A DNA stretch of 64,000 nucleotides, taken from the NCBI GenBank assembly GCA_937139605.1, contig CAKZQG010000045.1, forward strand, positions 1 to 64,000. Reading direction: 5' to 3'. Numbering within the stretch: the first letter of the stretch is position 1; each line of letters starts with the position of its first letter. The notes under the pieces are model-generated. The model was given only the letters and a program-made list of their open reading frames with translations. It made no database searches and was not told the DNA's origin. Shown here one piece after another: positions 49,797 through 58,234 of this stretch. The position numbers and the translations under genes are program-made. This DNA is from an uncultured bacterium (GTDB lineage: Bacteria > DRYD01).

Positions 49797-49830
49797 ATAA
49801 CGAACGCAGTATGCGTGAGTTATATGAAAT
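49797..49830. repeat. 34-bp palindromic insert, copy A of tandem pair
   Basis: ATAAC, GA, inner stem ACGCA-GTA-TGCGT, GA, GTTAT, then ATGAAAT. Directly followed by copy B. Together they split the Trp-Tyr-Asn-Gly-Tyr-Asn segment expected from homologues, shifting the frame. Confidence 0.85.
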
Positions 49831-49864
49831 ATAACGAACACAGTATGTGTGAGTTATATGAAAT
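49831..49864. repeat. 34-bp palindromic insert, copy B of tandem pair
   Basis: Same frame of constant bases as copy A, but the inner stem is ACACA-GTA-TGTGT: both arms have changed together (G to A on one arm, C to T on the other), keeping the hairpin. Confidence 0.85.
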
Positions 49865-50540
49865 ATACCATTTTCTTACTTCTTCTATATTTACATTATC
49901 CAGATACTCCTTAAAATAATGTTCTAATTCTTCTTGGGTATATCCGCATATGTCGCCATATTCTTTGCTTAATGAAATATCCTCTAACTGATTTAATCCA
50001 CTAAACAGAGATACTTTTGCAAATTTTGAAACCCCTGTTACTATCACAAACTCTATATACCTATCTAACACTTTCAATACTGAATAAAATGCTTTTAACA
50101 TCTCTCTTATCTCATATACTTCTTCCTTATCTATTAAATCTAATATCGGTTTATCATATTCATCTACTAATATCACTACCTGCTTTTTAGTTTTTTCACT
50201 TATATGCTCTATTAATAATTTCCAATTTATATATACACTTAAATTCTCTTTTATTTCATAATCATATTTCTCTGAATACCTTAATATCACTGAATATATC
50301 TGTTCTTCTAATAACTTCTTATTTAACGTCTGGATTTCCCCAAAATCTACCCTAATTACCGGATATTTTTCATTCCAATCCCATTTATTTTCTATATACA
50401 GTCCTTTAAATAATTCTCCTTGAGCTTCATATAGATACTCAATAGTGGATAAAAGTAATGATTTTCCAAAGCGTCTAGGCCTACTTAAAAATATATACTT
50501 ACAACTACTTAATAATTCATATATATACTTTGTTTTATCT

Positions 50541-50574
50541 ATAACGAAGGCGTAAGCCTAATGTTATATGAAAT
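50541..50574. repeat. 34-bp palindromic insert, copy C
   Basis: ATAAC, GA, inner stem AGGC-GTAA-GCCT, AAT, GTTAT, ATGAAAT. It separates Val22 (NNYVYV) from DKTKYI of the AAA-like protein, shifts the frame and brings a stop. Confidence 0.85.
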
Positions 50575-50809
50575 ACATATACATAATTATTTGTTATCAA
50601 TTCTTTAAAATCGCTTATTCCAATTGGTAATTTTTTCATAAAAAACCCCCTCTTTTAAATGAGCATTTTCTAATTAATATTTAAATTAATCTAAAATATA
50701 ATCCTGTTTTCTATATTTATATAAATTTTAGAAAAAAATAAAATTAAAGGAAAATATAAAAAATAAGAGAAAAAAGAAAATAGAAATAATGGATAAAAGG
50801 AATAATAGA

Positions 50810-50895
50810 GGGGAAGTGGCGGAATCTGGTAGACGCGTTGGACTCAGGATCCAATGGGGCAATCTCCCGTGTGGGTTCAAATCCCACCTTCCCCA
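50810..50895 (+). tRNA. tRNA-Leu (CAG)
   Basis: 86 nt. Acceptor GGGGAAG (50810-50816) pairs with CTTCCCC (50888-50894), discriminator A. Anticodon stem TTGGA/TCCAA with loop CTCAGGA, anticodon CAG. A long variable arm (class II tRNA) and T-arm GTGGG-TTCAAAT-CCCAC confirm Leu. CCA is not encoded. It starts the plus-strand rsmH group. Confidence 0.97.
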
Positions 50896-50926
50896 ATAAT
50901 TACCAACATATTTAATAAAAACTAAA

Positions 50927-51919
50927 ATGTCAAACTCTTTAAAATCCCTAAACTTAATAACAAATATTAACAAAATTCACTACCATTATCCAGTAATGAT
51001 AAATAACATTTTAAACAATATAAACGAATTCATAATAAATAAAAAAGTAAATAATTTTAATTATATAGACTGTACCTTAGGTTTAGGAAACCATTTTAAT
51101 AACATATACAAAACTTTTAATGAATACATAAATAAATCAATTCTAATAGATAAAGATATAAACTCAATAAATTTAACTATAAACTTCCTAAAACAAGAAA
51201 AAATAATAAATAATAATAATTTTTTACTTATAAGTTTAAACAAAAATGAACTAATAGAAAATGATTATCTAAATTACAAATTTTATTTCATAAATGAAAA
51301 TTTTAAAAACTTAATAAATTATAAATTTTTAACAAATGAAGAAGAAATATTAATAATAATAGTAGATTTAGGGATATCAATGTATCAAATAAAAAATGAA
51401 TTAGGATTTAGTTTTAATAAGGATACCTTACTTGATATGAGATATGATAAATCTCAAGAAATAACAGCTAAATACATATTAAATAAATACTCCCAACAAG
51501 ATTTATTAGAAGTTTTTAATAAAATCTTAAGTTATAAAGATACAAAAAAAATAGTAAATGAAATAGTAAAATACAGAGAAAAGAAAGAAATAGAAACTAC
51601 ACAAGAATTGAATAAAATAATAACAAAAATATTCAGTGCTAAATTTTTAAAAGATTATCTCCAAAAAGTATATCTATCTTTAAGAATAGAAACAAATAAT
51701 GAGCTAAATGATTTAAAAGAGTTTTTAGAAAATATACCAAAAATAAAAAATAAATCTCTATTTTTCATAATAAGTTATCATTCTTTAGAAGGTAAAATAA
51801 TTAAAAGATTTTTAAAAGAGAATAATTTAAAATATAAAAAAGAAAAACCATCAAAAGATGAAGTAAAGATAAACAAACCATCAAGAAGTGCTCTCCTTTG
51901 GATTTTTAGTAATTTCTAA
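50927..51919 (+). CDS. rsmH: 16S rRNA m4C1402 methyltransferase RsmH
   Basis: 330 aa. HYPVMINNILN start, SAM site YIDCTLGLGNHFNNI, then DLGISMYQIKNELGFSF and LDMRYDKSQE, SLRIETNNELNDLKEFL, and IISYHSLEGKIIKRFLKE, all RsmH/MraW signatures. It N4-methylates C1402 of 16S rRNA. In most bacteria it heads the division (dcw) cluster with ftsL and ftsI; here it is followed by an M16 peptidase instead. Gly-His in the SAM loop is GLGNH rather than the usual GxGGH. Confidence 0.93.
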   Translation: MSNSLKSLNLITNINKIHYHYPVMINNILNNINEFIINKKVNNFNYIDCTLGLGNHFNNIYKTFNEYINKSILIDKDINSINLTINFLKQEKIINNNNFLLISLNKNELIENDYLNYKFYFINENFKNLINYKFLTNEEEILIIIVDLGISMYQIKNELGFSFNKDTLLDMRYDKSQEITAKYILNKYSQQDLLEVFNKILSYKDTKKIVNEIVKYREKKEIETTQELNKIITKIFSAKFLKDYLQKVYLSLRIETNNELNDLKEFLENIPKIKNKSLFFIISYHSLEGKIIKRFLKENNLKYKKEKPSKDEVKINKPSRSALLWIFSNF

Positions 51920-51958
51920 AAACCGTAATAAATAAAACAAAAAAGGAGGAGTTAATTA

Positions 51959-53287
51959 ATGAAACAAAAAAATAAAATTCAGAATTTAACAACAAAAACA
52001 AAAAAACAAGATATTATTAAACAATTCATAGATTTACATTATAGATTAACATATGTAATAGATGAATTTGATTTTAAGTTTATATATAAGAAAGTGGATT
52101 ACCCATCATCATTTGTAGGATTCTTTACTAGAGCAGGGTCTTTATATGAGAAAGAAGAAGAAAAAGGGATAGCACATTTAATAGAACATTCTGTTTTTAG
52201 AGGTTCTAAAAACTATCCTAGTGATATACCAAAATATATTAACTACCTTGGAGGATATACAAACGCCTATACTTCATACGATCAAACAGTATATTACATT
52301 AAGTTACCTACATATAATTTAGATAAGGGGCTAGATGTTTTAATAGATATGGTATTAAATCCGCTGTTTAAAGAAGAAGATGTAAATTCAGAAAAAAATA
52401 TAATATTTCATGAGATAAATATGAGAGATGATGAGCCCATGGTAGTTCTATTTGAAGAGACAATGAAAAAAATATATCCATCAAGTCCAATAAAAGACCC
52501 GATAATTGGATACAAGGAAACCTTAGAAAAAATAACAACTAAAGAAATCCGGGAATTCTTTGAATATTATCAAAGCCCAAATAACTCCTTCTTTGTAATC
52601 GTTAGTAATAAAGAATTAGATGAAATAAAAGATCTAATAAAAAAATCGATAGAAAATAAAAAAATTAAAACAACGAAAAAAGATTTAAATAAAGTAAATT
52701 ATAAAATAGAAGATATTCCTAAAAAAGAATTAGAGATAAAAGGGAATGTAAATAAAGTTTATTTATTAGTTTCATATTATTGTCCTACATCAATAGAAAC
52801 TTATAAAGAAATAGAAGAGGTATATTATTTAAATATAATTTGTTCAATGTTAGGAGGCTCTAATTATAGTATATTAAATAGAGTTTTAAAAAATGAACTA
52901 AAATTAGCAGATGCAGTTTCTTTTGAATATTATACAACAAATGAGATTCCTGGAATCATTTATTTTAGTGCTATTACAGATGAAAACAAAATAAATAACT
53001 TATTAGAAAAATATAACGAAATAATAAACGAACCTAATCAATACTTAGATAGCAATTACTTTGAAGTTATAAAAGAGAATTCGCTAAGTAGTAATTTCTG
53101 GACATTTGAGTCTCCAGCAAGTCAAGGAATGCTAATAGGTTCTTCAGAGCTATTTAAAACTTATAAAGAAGCTTATGAATATATAAATAAACTAAATAAA
53201 ATAAAATTCCAAGATCTATTCGATATAGCTCATAAATATATAATCAATAAAAATCCCTTTATTAGTAAATATATTCCCCAAAAATAA
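51959..53287 (+). CDS. M16-family zinc peptidase
   Basis: 442 aa, strong ribosome-binding site AAAGGAGGAG. HLIEH (inverted zinc site HxxEH) lies in KGIAHLIEHSVFRGSKNYPS, with the distal Glu in NSEKNIIFHEINMRDDEP. The C-terminal half is the second, inactive M16 lobe. It is the single-chain YmxG/PqqL-like class that cleaves peptides in the cytosol or periplasm; no signal peptide is visible. Position after rsmH and before a helical protein suggests an operon of general function. Confidence 0.87.
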   Translation: MKQKNKIQNLTTKTKKQDIIKQFIDLHYRLTYVIDEFDFKFIYKKVDYPSSFVGFFTRAGSLYEKEEEKGIAHLIEHSVFRGSKNYPSDIPKYINYLGGYTNAYTSYDQTVYYIKLPTYNLDKGLDVLIDMVLNPLFKEEDVNSEKNIIFHEINMRDDEPMVVLFEETMKKIYPSSPIKDPIIGYKETLEKITTKEIREFFEYYQSPNNSFFVIVSNKELDEIKDLIKKSIENKKIKTTKKDLNKVNYKIEDIPKKELEIKGNVNKVYLLVSYYCPTSIETYKEIEEVYYLNIICSMLGGSNYSILNRVLKNELKLADAVSFEYYTTNEIPGIIYFSAITDENKINNLLEKYNEIINEPNQYLDSNYFEVIKENSLSSNFWTFESPASQGMLIGSSELFKTYKEAYEYINKLNKIKFQDLFDIAHKYIINKNPFISKYIPQK

Positions 53288-53310
53288 CAAAATAATACAA
53301 AAATAAAATC

Positions 53311-53859
53311 ATGAAAGAGAATTTATTAAAAAAAGAAGAAGAATTGATAACTTCCGGAGAACTCCTAAAAATATGCTTATTATATTCTTTAAAACTATTT
53401 TCTAATATATTAAAAAAAATACTCAAAAACCTAAATATAGATAAAAAGAACAAAATCCAAAAACTAACTCTCATAATAAATACCCTAAAAGAAATAGAAC
53501 TAATTATAACTAACTTAAGTTATTTAGATAAAATTTTATTTGAATTTTACTTAATAATAAAAAAATATTTAAAAAAACTAACAAAAAACACAATTAACAA
53601 AGAAAAACCAATTAATGAAATAACAAAATTAAAAACAATAAGTACCATTATCCTAAAATTACTAATATTATTACCTTCAATAAAATTAAAACTAATTTTA
53701 TTTTTAGAAAAAATAATAAAATTAATAAAGTTAGATATTAGCAGCTTTTTATATACTGATTTCATAATAATAAAAAATATTTTAAAATCAATAAAAAAAA
53801 GCTATAAAGAATTAATAAAAACCAACCAAAAAGAAATAGATATTATAAAAAAGATATAG
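53311..53859 (+). CDS. Unknown all-helical protein
   Basis: 182 aa, Lys/Leu/Ile-rich and probably all helical, no membrane segments or known motif. The opening SGELLKICLLYSLKLFSNIL loosely resembles the FliS chaperone start (ts-eL-mLydgal-fl), and fliI/fliJ lie 2.5 kb downstream, but the similarity is too weak to name it. It starts 24 bases after the M16 peptidase and ends 9 bases before the DUF3084-like gene. Confidence 0.5.
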   Translation: MKENLLKKEEELITSGELLKICLLYSLKLFSNILKKILKNLNIDKKNKIQKLTLIINTLKEIELIITNLSYLDKILFEFYLIIKKYLKKLTKNTINKEKPINEITKLKTISTIILKLLILLPSIKLKLILFLEKIIKLIKLDISSFLYTDFIIIKNILKSIKKSYKELIKTNQKEIDIIKKI

Positions 53860-53867
53860 AACTAAAA

Positions 53868-54863
53868 ATGAATTTACAAGATTTTATTTCATTTTTATTT
53901 AAATTACTATTTTTTTTTGCATTAGGGGTTCTAATATCAATATTTGCAGATAATATAGGTAAAAAAATAGGGAAAAAGAAAATAGTATTATTTAATTTAA
54001 GACCAAAATATACTGCAATGATAATAACAGCTATAGGTGGTGGAGTAATTGCTATACTTAGTTCATTGATATTATCTTTATTATCTCAAGATGCCAAAAC
54101 CTACTTATTCCAAATGAATAAAATAAAACAAGAAATTAATATATATAAACAAGAAGTAAATAAATTAAAGCAAAGGTATGATGAATTACTTAGCGAAGTT
54201 AATTTATTAATAACAATGACCCACTTAGGAGATATTATATTCATAAAAGATCAACCAGTATTTATTAAATCTATTGAAAATAATAAAAACATTAAAGAGG
54301 AAATATACAATATAATTGAAGAGGCAAATAAAAGCATAAAACAAAAATATATTTATAGTTTAAAAAATGATCAAACAACAGAAACAATATATTCCAATTT
54401 AATAAGAATAAATAAAAATCAACTAACAGATATAATAAAAAAAATCTATTCAAATCCTAATAGAAAGTATGTTATAATATTTTTAGCAAGTAGGAATATA
54501 TTTTTAGGAGAATACGTAGATGTTAATCTATACTTATTAGAGGATAAATTAATATTAAAAAAGAATTCAATATTAGGAGAAATAGAAATAAAAAACCCAG
54601 ATGATATTCAACAAACAATAGCTTTAATTCTACAAGAGCTTAATAATATACAACAGGAATTAATAAAAAAAGGAAAAATTCCAACTGACAATACCATAGG
54701 TGGAAACATTAATTTAAGTGATATAATAAATATAGCAATAGAACTGAAAAATCAAGCTGAATTAACTAAAATGAAACAAAAATTTAAAATCCTGTTAATA
54801 AATAGAAACGATATATATATTGCAAACAAGTTTAATGTAGAATTAAAAATAATTACTTATTAA
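53868..54863 (+). CDS. DUF3084-like membrane protein
   Basis: 331 aa. Two N-terminal membrane helices flank ADNIGKKIGKKKIVLFNLRP, the DUF3084 signature (ADRIGRKVGKRRISLFGLRP-like), then a coiled coil (KIKQEINIYKQEVNKLKQRY, about 85-110) and a soluble C-terminal domain. Function unknown in the family. In several phyla this gene precedes a RuvC-like gene, as here (54873), which supports the assignment. Confidence 0.75.
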   Translation: MNLQDFISFLFKLLFFFALGVLISIFADNIGKKIGKKKIVLFNLRPKYTAMIITAIGGGVIAILSSLILSLLSQDAKTYLFQMNKIKQEINIYKQEVNKLKQRYDELLSEVNLLITMTHLGDIIFIKDQPVFIKSIENNKNIKEEIYNIIEEANKSIKQKYIYSLKNDQTTETIYSNLIRINKNQLTDIIKKIYSNPNRKYVIIFLASRNIFLGEYVDVNLYLLEDKLILKKNSILGEIEIKNPDDIQQTIALILQELNNIQQELIKKGKIPTDNTIGGNINLSDIINIAIELKNQAELTKMKQKFKILLINRNDIYIANKFNVELKIITY

Positions 54864-54872
54864 ACAAAATAT

Positions 54873-55349
54873 ATGGATAAAAATAGGTATATCTTAGGGA
54901 TAGATCCAGGAAACTATAAAATAGGATTAGCTATTTTAGACACTAAAAAAAATATGATAATATATAAAAATATTACCAAAATTTTCCATTTTTTAGATGT
55001 AATATCAACTATAATAGATGAATATGAAATAAAAAAAATAGTTTTAGGTAATGGAAATGGATATAAAAAAATACTATTCTTACTTAATTCATTATCTAAT
55101 ATTTATAAAAATTTATCAATTGAAGTAGTTAATGAATACAACACATCTTTCAAAGCAAGAAAATTATATGTTCAAGAAGGGAAAAATTGGTTAAATAAAT
55201 TAACTCGTTTCATAAGATCTTTCTTTATAGAAATAGATGATTATAGTGCAATAATTATTTTAAAAAGATATATCATAAACTCAAATAAAATGAAAAGTAC
55301 AGATTCATATAATATAAAAGATATACAATCTAATAAAGATATTTCTTAG
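54873..55349 (+). CDS. RuvC/YqgF-like nuclease-fold protein
   Basis: 158 aa. RNase H-like fold: GIDPGNYKIGLAILD at the start (first catalytic Asp) and IKKIVLGNGNG in the middle, with a DDYSAIIIL segment near the end that could supply the last Asp. YqgF/RuvX processes the 5' end of 16S rRNA; RuvC resolves Holliday junctions. This short form, next to DUF3084, is closest to the RuvC-like partner seen beside DUF3084 elsewhere. Exact substrate unknown. Confidence 0.65.
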   Translation: MDKNRYILGIDPGNYKIGLAILDTKKNMIIYKNITKIFHFLDVISTIIDEYEIKKIVLGNGNGYKKILFLLNSLSNIYKNLSIEVVNEYNTSFKARKLYVQEGKNWLNKLTRFIRSFFIEIDDYSAIIILKRYIINSNKMKSTDSYNIKDIQSNKDIS

Positions 55350-55377
55350 CCTTTTTATGTTATATTTTATTTTATAA

Positions 55378-56235
55378 ATGTTTATATCAGGAAAACAGTT
55401 AAAAGAAATACTTAAAAAATCAAATAAAATTGATAATAATAATAATGATAATTTTATATTATTTAATTTAGATTTGAATACAACACATAAACAATACAGA
55501 ATTTATTTAGAAAAAGATGGAATATATTTCCCACAAGTAAATCTGAAAATAAGCTACGATTTAATAAAAAAATATTCTAAAAAAGAAGAACTCTTATATT
55601 TAATAACTTCCGAAGAATTAAAGCCTTTAGTATTCTTTGAAAATAAATCATACAGAATCTTATCTACTGTTCCTCCTTCTTTAGAAATAGATGGAATAAG
55701 AATGCATACAACTAATGTAGATAAAGAAATAAATCAAAAAATAGAATTATTAAAAATAAAAAGAGGGTATAAAGTTTTAGATACTTGTTGTGGTTTTGGA
55801 TATACTGCTATAGCTGCTGCTAAAAAAGGCGCTAAAGTTATAACAATAGAAATAGATCCATTTATAATAAAATTAGCTAAATTAAATCCATACTCTAAAG
55901 AACTATTTACAAACAAAAATATCACTTTAATTATAGGGGATACATCTAAAATATTAAAAAATATTGAGGATTTTTTTGATGTAATTATTCATGATCCTCC
56001 TAGATTATCTCCAAAAACAGGAAACCTATATTCAAATGAATTATATATTACTTTTTATAAATTATTAAAACCTAAAGGTATTCTATTTCATTATGTAGGA
56101 AATGTAGGAAAAAAATACAGAAATAAAGATTTATTGCATACAATCTCTAAAAGATTAACAGATATAGGTTTTAAAGTTAAAAAAGATAATAATTTACAAT
56201 CTATATTAGCTTATAAAAGTTATTTTTGGTTTTAA
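55378..56235 (+). CDS. Predicted methyltransferase, archaeal-type COG2521
   Basis: 285 aa. SAM site VLDTCCGFGYTAIAAAKKGA followed by TIEIDP, then NPYSKELF, catalytic-type IIHDPPR, LYSNELY and LFHYVGNVGKKYRNKDL. This series matches COG2521, a predicted methyltransferase family known mainly from archaea. No TGG or ATG ribosome-binding site is clear at the start (ATG 55378). Substrate unknown. Gene neighbours are the DUF3084 pair and fliI. Confidence 0.75.
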   Translation: MFISGKQLKEILKKSNKIDNNNNDNFILFNLDLNTTHKQYRIYLEKDGIYFPQVNLKISYDLIKKYSKKEELLYLITSEELKPLVFFENKSYRILSTVPPSLEIDGIRMHTTNVDKEINQKIELLKIKRGYKVLDTCCGFGYTAIAAAKKGAKVITIEIDPFIIKLAKLNPYSKELFTNKNITLIIGDTSKILKNIEDFFDVIIHDPPRLSPKTGNLYSNELYITFYKLLKPKGILFHYVGNVGKKYRNKDLLHTISKRLTDIGFKVKKDNNLQSILAYKSYFWF

Positions 56236-56308
56236 TGTTTTTTGATTTTAGTTTCTTAAAGGAAAAAATAACAAAAATCTTTAAAATAAAAATAGGGAGT
56301 TATTAATT

Positions 56309-57664
56309 ATGTTAGATCTAAAAAAATATAATAACTTAATAGATAATATAAACCCAAAAGATTTAGTAAAAGTATATGGAAAAGTAAAACAAATTGTAGG
56401 ATTAGTAATAGAAAGTGATGGTCCTCCTTGTCAAGTAGGTGAAATATGTTATATTTACCCCTTAAGTTCTTATCAAGATCCAATAGTAGCAGAAGTAGTA
56501 GGATTTAAGGATGAAAGGGTATTATTAATGCCAATTGGTTCATTAGTAGGAGTTTCACCAGGTAGTGAAGTAAGAGCGACAGGAAAACAATTAATGGTAA
56601 AAGTAGGCCCTAAAATATTAGGAAGAATATTAGATGGATTAGGAAATCCCATAGATGGTAAAGGGCCATTAGAATATGAAACAGAGTATCCTATTTATAA
56701 TGATCCTCCTAATCCATTTTTACGTCCAAGAATAAAAACTCCATTATCGATGGGAGTAAGGGCTATAGATGGATTACTTACCTTAGGCAAAGGTCAAAGA
56801 GTAGGAATCTTCGCAGGTTCAGGCGTAGGCAAAAGTACCACTTTATCTATGATAACCAGATTTACTCAAGCAGATTTAACAGTACTATGTTTAGTAGGAG
56901 AAAGAGGAAGAGAACTAAGAGATTTTATAGAACGAGATTTAGGAGAAGAAGGATTAAAAAGATCAGTAGTAGTAGTAGCTACGTCAGATACCCCAGCTTT
57001 AGTAAGATTAAAAGCAGCATATGTAGCAACAGCTATAGCAGAATATTTTAGAGATCAAGGGAAAGATGTACTACTAATGATGGATAGTGTTACTCGTTTT
57101 GCAATGGCTCAAAGAGAAATAGGATTAGCTATAGGAGAACCTCCTTCTACTAAAGGATACACTCCATCAGTTTTTGCATTATTACCTAAATTAATGGAAC
57201 GCCCAGGTACTTCACCAACAGGAAGTATCACAGCAATATACACTGTTTTAGTAGAAGGGGATGATATGAACGAGCCAATAGCAGATACAACAAGGGGGAT
57301 ACTTGATGGACATATAGTATTATCAAGAGCATTAGCTCATTTAAATCATTATCCTGCAATAGATGTTTTACAATCAGTTAGTAGATTATTTGTAGAAATA
57401 ACAACAGCAGAACATCAAAAAGCAGCTTCCATTATGAGAGAAATTTTAGGAACCTATAAAAAAAATGAAGATATTATTTCCTTAGGAATGTATAAAAAAG
57501 GCACAGATCCAAGAATAGATTATGCTATAGAAAAAATAGATGAAGTAAATAATTTTTTAAAACAAGGAGTATTTGAAGAAGATAACCTAGAAAATGCTAT
57601 AAAAAGAATGATAGAAATAACAGCTGATTACGAAGAAAAAGTTATAAAAAAATTAAAAAAATAA
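56309..57664 (+). CDS. fliI: Flagellar/type III export ATPase FliI
   Basis: 451 aa. Walker [11 protein letters not shown] (169-178), [18 protein letters not shown] (FliI-typical), [18 protein letters not shown], and the FliI-like end. Start MLDLKKYN behind AGGGAG. FliI drives export of flagellar or injectisome substrates; the FliI versus SctN distinction is not resolved by this window. It is followed by fliJ, and only fliI-fliJ are here: no fliF, fliG, fliH, flhA or flhB. A MotB-like remnant lies at 10699-10947. Confidence 0.93.
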   Translation: MLDLKKYNNLIDNINPKDLVKVYGKVKQIVGLVIESDGPPCQVGEICYIYPLSSYQDPIVAEVVGFKDERVLLMPIGSLVGVSPGSEVRATGKQLMVKVGPKILGRILDGLGNPIDGKGPLEYETEYPIYNDPPNPFLRPRIKTPLSMGVRAIDGLLTLGKGQRVGIFAGSGVGKSTTLSMITRFTQADLTVLCLVGERGRELRDFIERDLGEEGLKRSVVVVATSDTPALVRLKAAYVATAIAEYFRDQGKDVLLMMDSVTRFAMAQREIGLAIGEPPSTKGYTPSVFALLPKLMERPGTSPTGSITAIYTVLVEGDDMNEPIADTTRGILDGHIVLSRALAHLNHYPAIDVLQSVSRLFVEITTAEHQKAASIMREILGTYKKNEDIISLGMYKKGTDPRIDYAIEKIDEVNNFLKQGVFEEDNLENAIKRMIEITADYEEKVIKKLKK

Positions 57665-57675
57665 AGGAGAATTAA

Positions 57676-58134
57676 ATGTATTCCAAACCATTTAAATTTA
57701 AATTAGAAAAAATACTACAAATGAAAATAGAAGAAGAAGAAGAGCAAAAGAAAGTATTTGCAAAAGCTATGAAAAAATTACAAGTAGAAGAAGAAAAATT
57801 ACAAAAATTACAAAATCTTTTAGAATATAAAAAAGAGGAATTTAAAATTAAATTACTCCAAGCAAATGAAGCTCATTTTTTTAAATCTTTTAGTGATTAC
57901 CTAGAAAAATTAAAAAAAGATATAGAATTACAAAAAGTAGTTGTCGAAAAATGTAGATTAGAAGTGGAAATAGAAAAACAGAAATTACAAGATAAAATGA
58001 ATGAAAGAAAAAGTTTTGAAAAACTAAAAGAAAAAGAATACCAAAAATATTTAGCTGAACAAAAATTAACAGAAAATAAATTTCTAGATGAATTATCTAA
58101 TATAAGGTATTCTCGACAAAAATTAAATGAGTAA
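57676..58134 (+). CDS. fliJ: FliJ-like export chaperone
   Basis: 152 aa, an almost unbroken Lys/Glu coiled coil (for example KKVFAKAMKKLQVEEEKLQK, about 25-44), as in FliJ/SctO, which links the ATPase to the export gate. Start ATG follows AAAGGAG and lies 11 bases after fliI, as in canonical fliHIJ. No cysteine or zinc site is seen. Assignment rests on size, coiled-coil content and location. Confidence 0.75.
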   Translation: MYSKPFKFKLEKILQMKIEEEEEQKKVFAKAMKKLQVEEEKLQKLQNLLEYKKEEFKIKLLQANEAHFFKSFSDYLEKLKKDIELQKVVVEKCRLEVEIEKQKLQDKMNERKSFEKLKEKEYQKYLAEQKLTENKFLDELSNIRYSRQKLNE

Positions 58135-58162
58135 AATCTAAAAAAATAATTAAATTTAAAAA

Positions 58163-58220
58163 TTTCTGCCATGGTAAAGGGGCAGAAAAAATATACCTTT
58201 ACCTACCAAATAAAAGGTAT
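58163..58220 (+). promoter_or_regulatory. Candidate pseudoknot leader (riboswitch-like)
   Basis: Stem 1: TTTCTGCC (58163-58170) with GGCAGAAA (58181-58188), 8 bp. Loop ATGGTAAAGG. The loop bases GGTAAAGG (58173-58180) are exactly complementary to CCTTTACC (58196-58203), making an H-type pseudoknot with a 7-base A/T-rich linker (58189-58195). The same downstream bases ATACCTTT (58193-58200) pair with AAAGGTAT (58213-58220), which holds the AAAGG ribosome-binding site. The two folds are mutually exclusive, a typical translational switch layout. Confidence 0.6.
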
Positions 58221-58234
58221 CTAAAAATGTAAAT

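Larger units (their letters stand above)
48951..50639 (-). pseudogene. AAA-ATPase-like / PD-(D/E)XK protein broken by hairpin inserts
   Basis: Translating piece by piece restores the AAA-ATPase-like (PF09820) plus PD-(D/E)XK_9 (PF08011) family: start MKKLPIGISDFKELITNNYV (ATG 50637-50639, preceded by AGAGGGGG), then DKTKYIYELL and Walker A SRPRRFGKSLLL, Walker B VVILVDEYDKPI, then ISIEALMFQTGYLT and the nuclease end MEFKVLENEKEKGKALKQ. Inserts at 50541-50574 and 49797-49864 (34 and 68 bp) shift the frame and bring stops; two more (49561-49596 and 49132-49152) are in frame. Between inserts I see no other stops. As written it cannot make the full protein. Confidence 0.85.

Noticed and set aside
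49797-50574. 34-bp repeats as a CRISPR array or loxP sites
   Set aside because: There are no spacers, only tandem or scattered units in one gene; ATAAC/GTTAT ends resemble loxP by coincidence, and the core differs.
58163-58203. preQ1, fluoride or other named riboswitch
   Set aside because: The pseudoknot layout is similar in type, but the conserved bases of those classes are not present.
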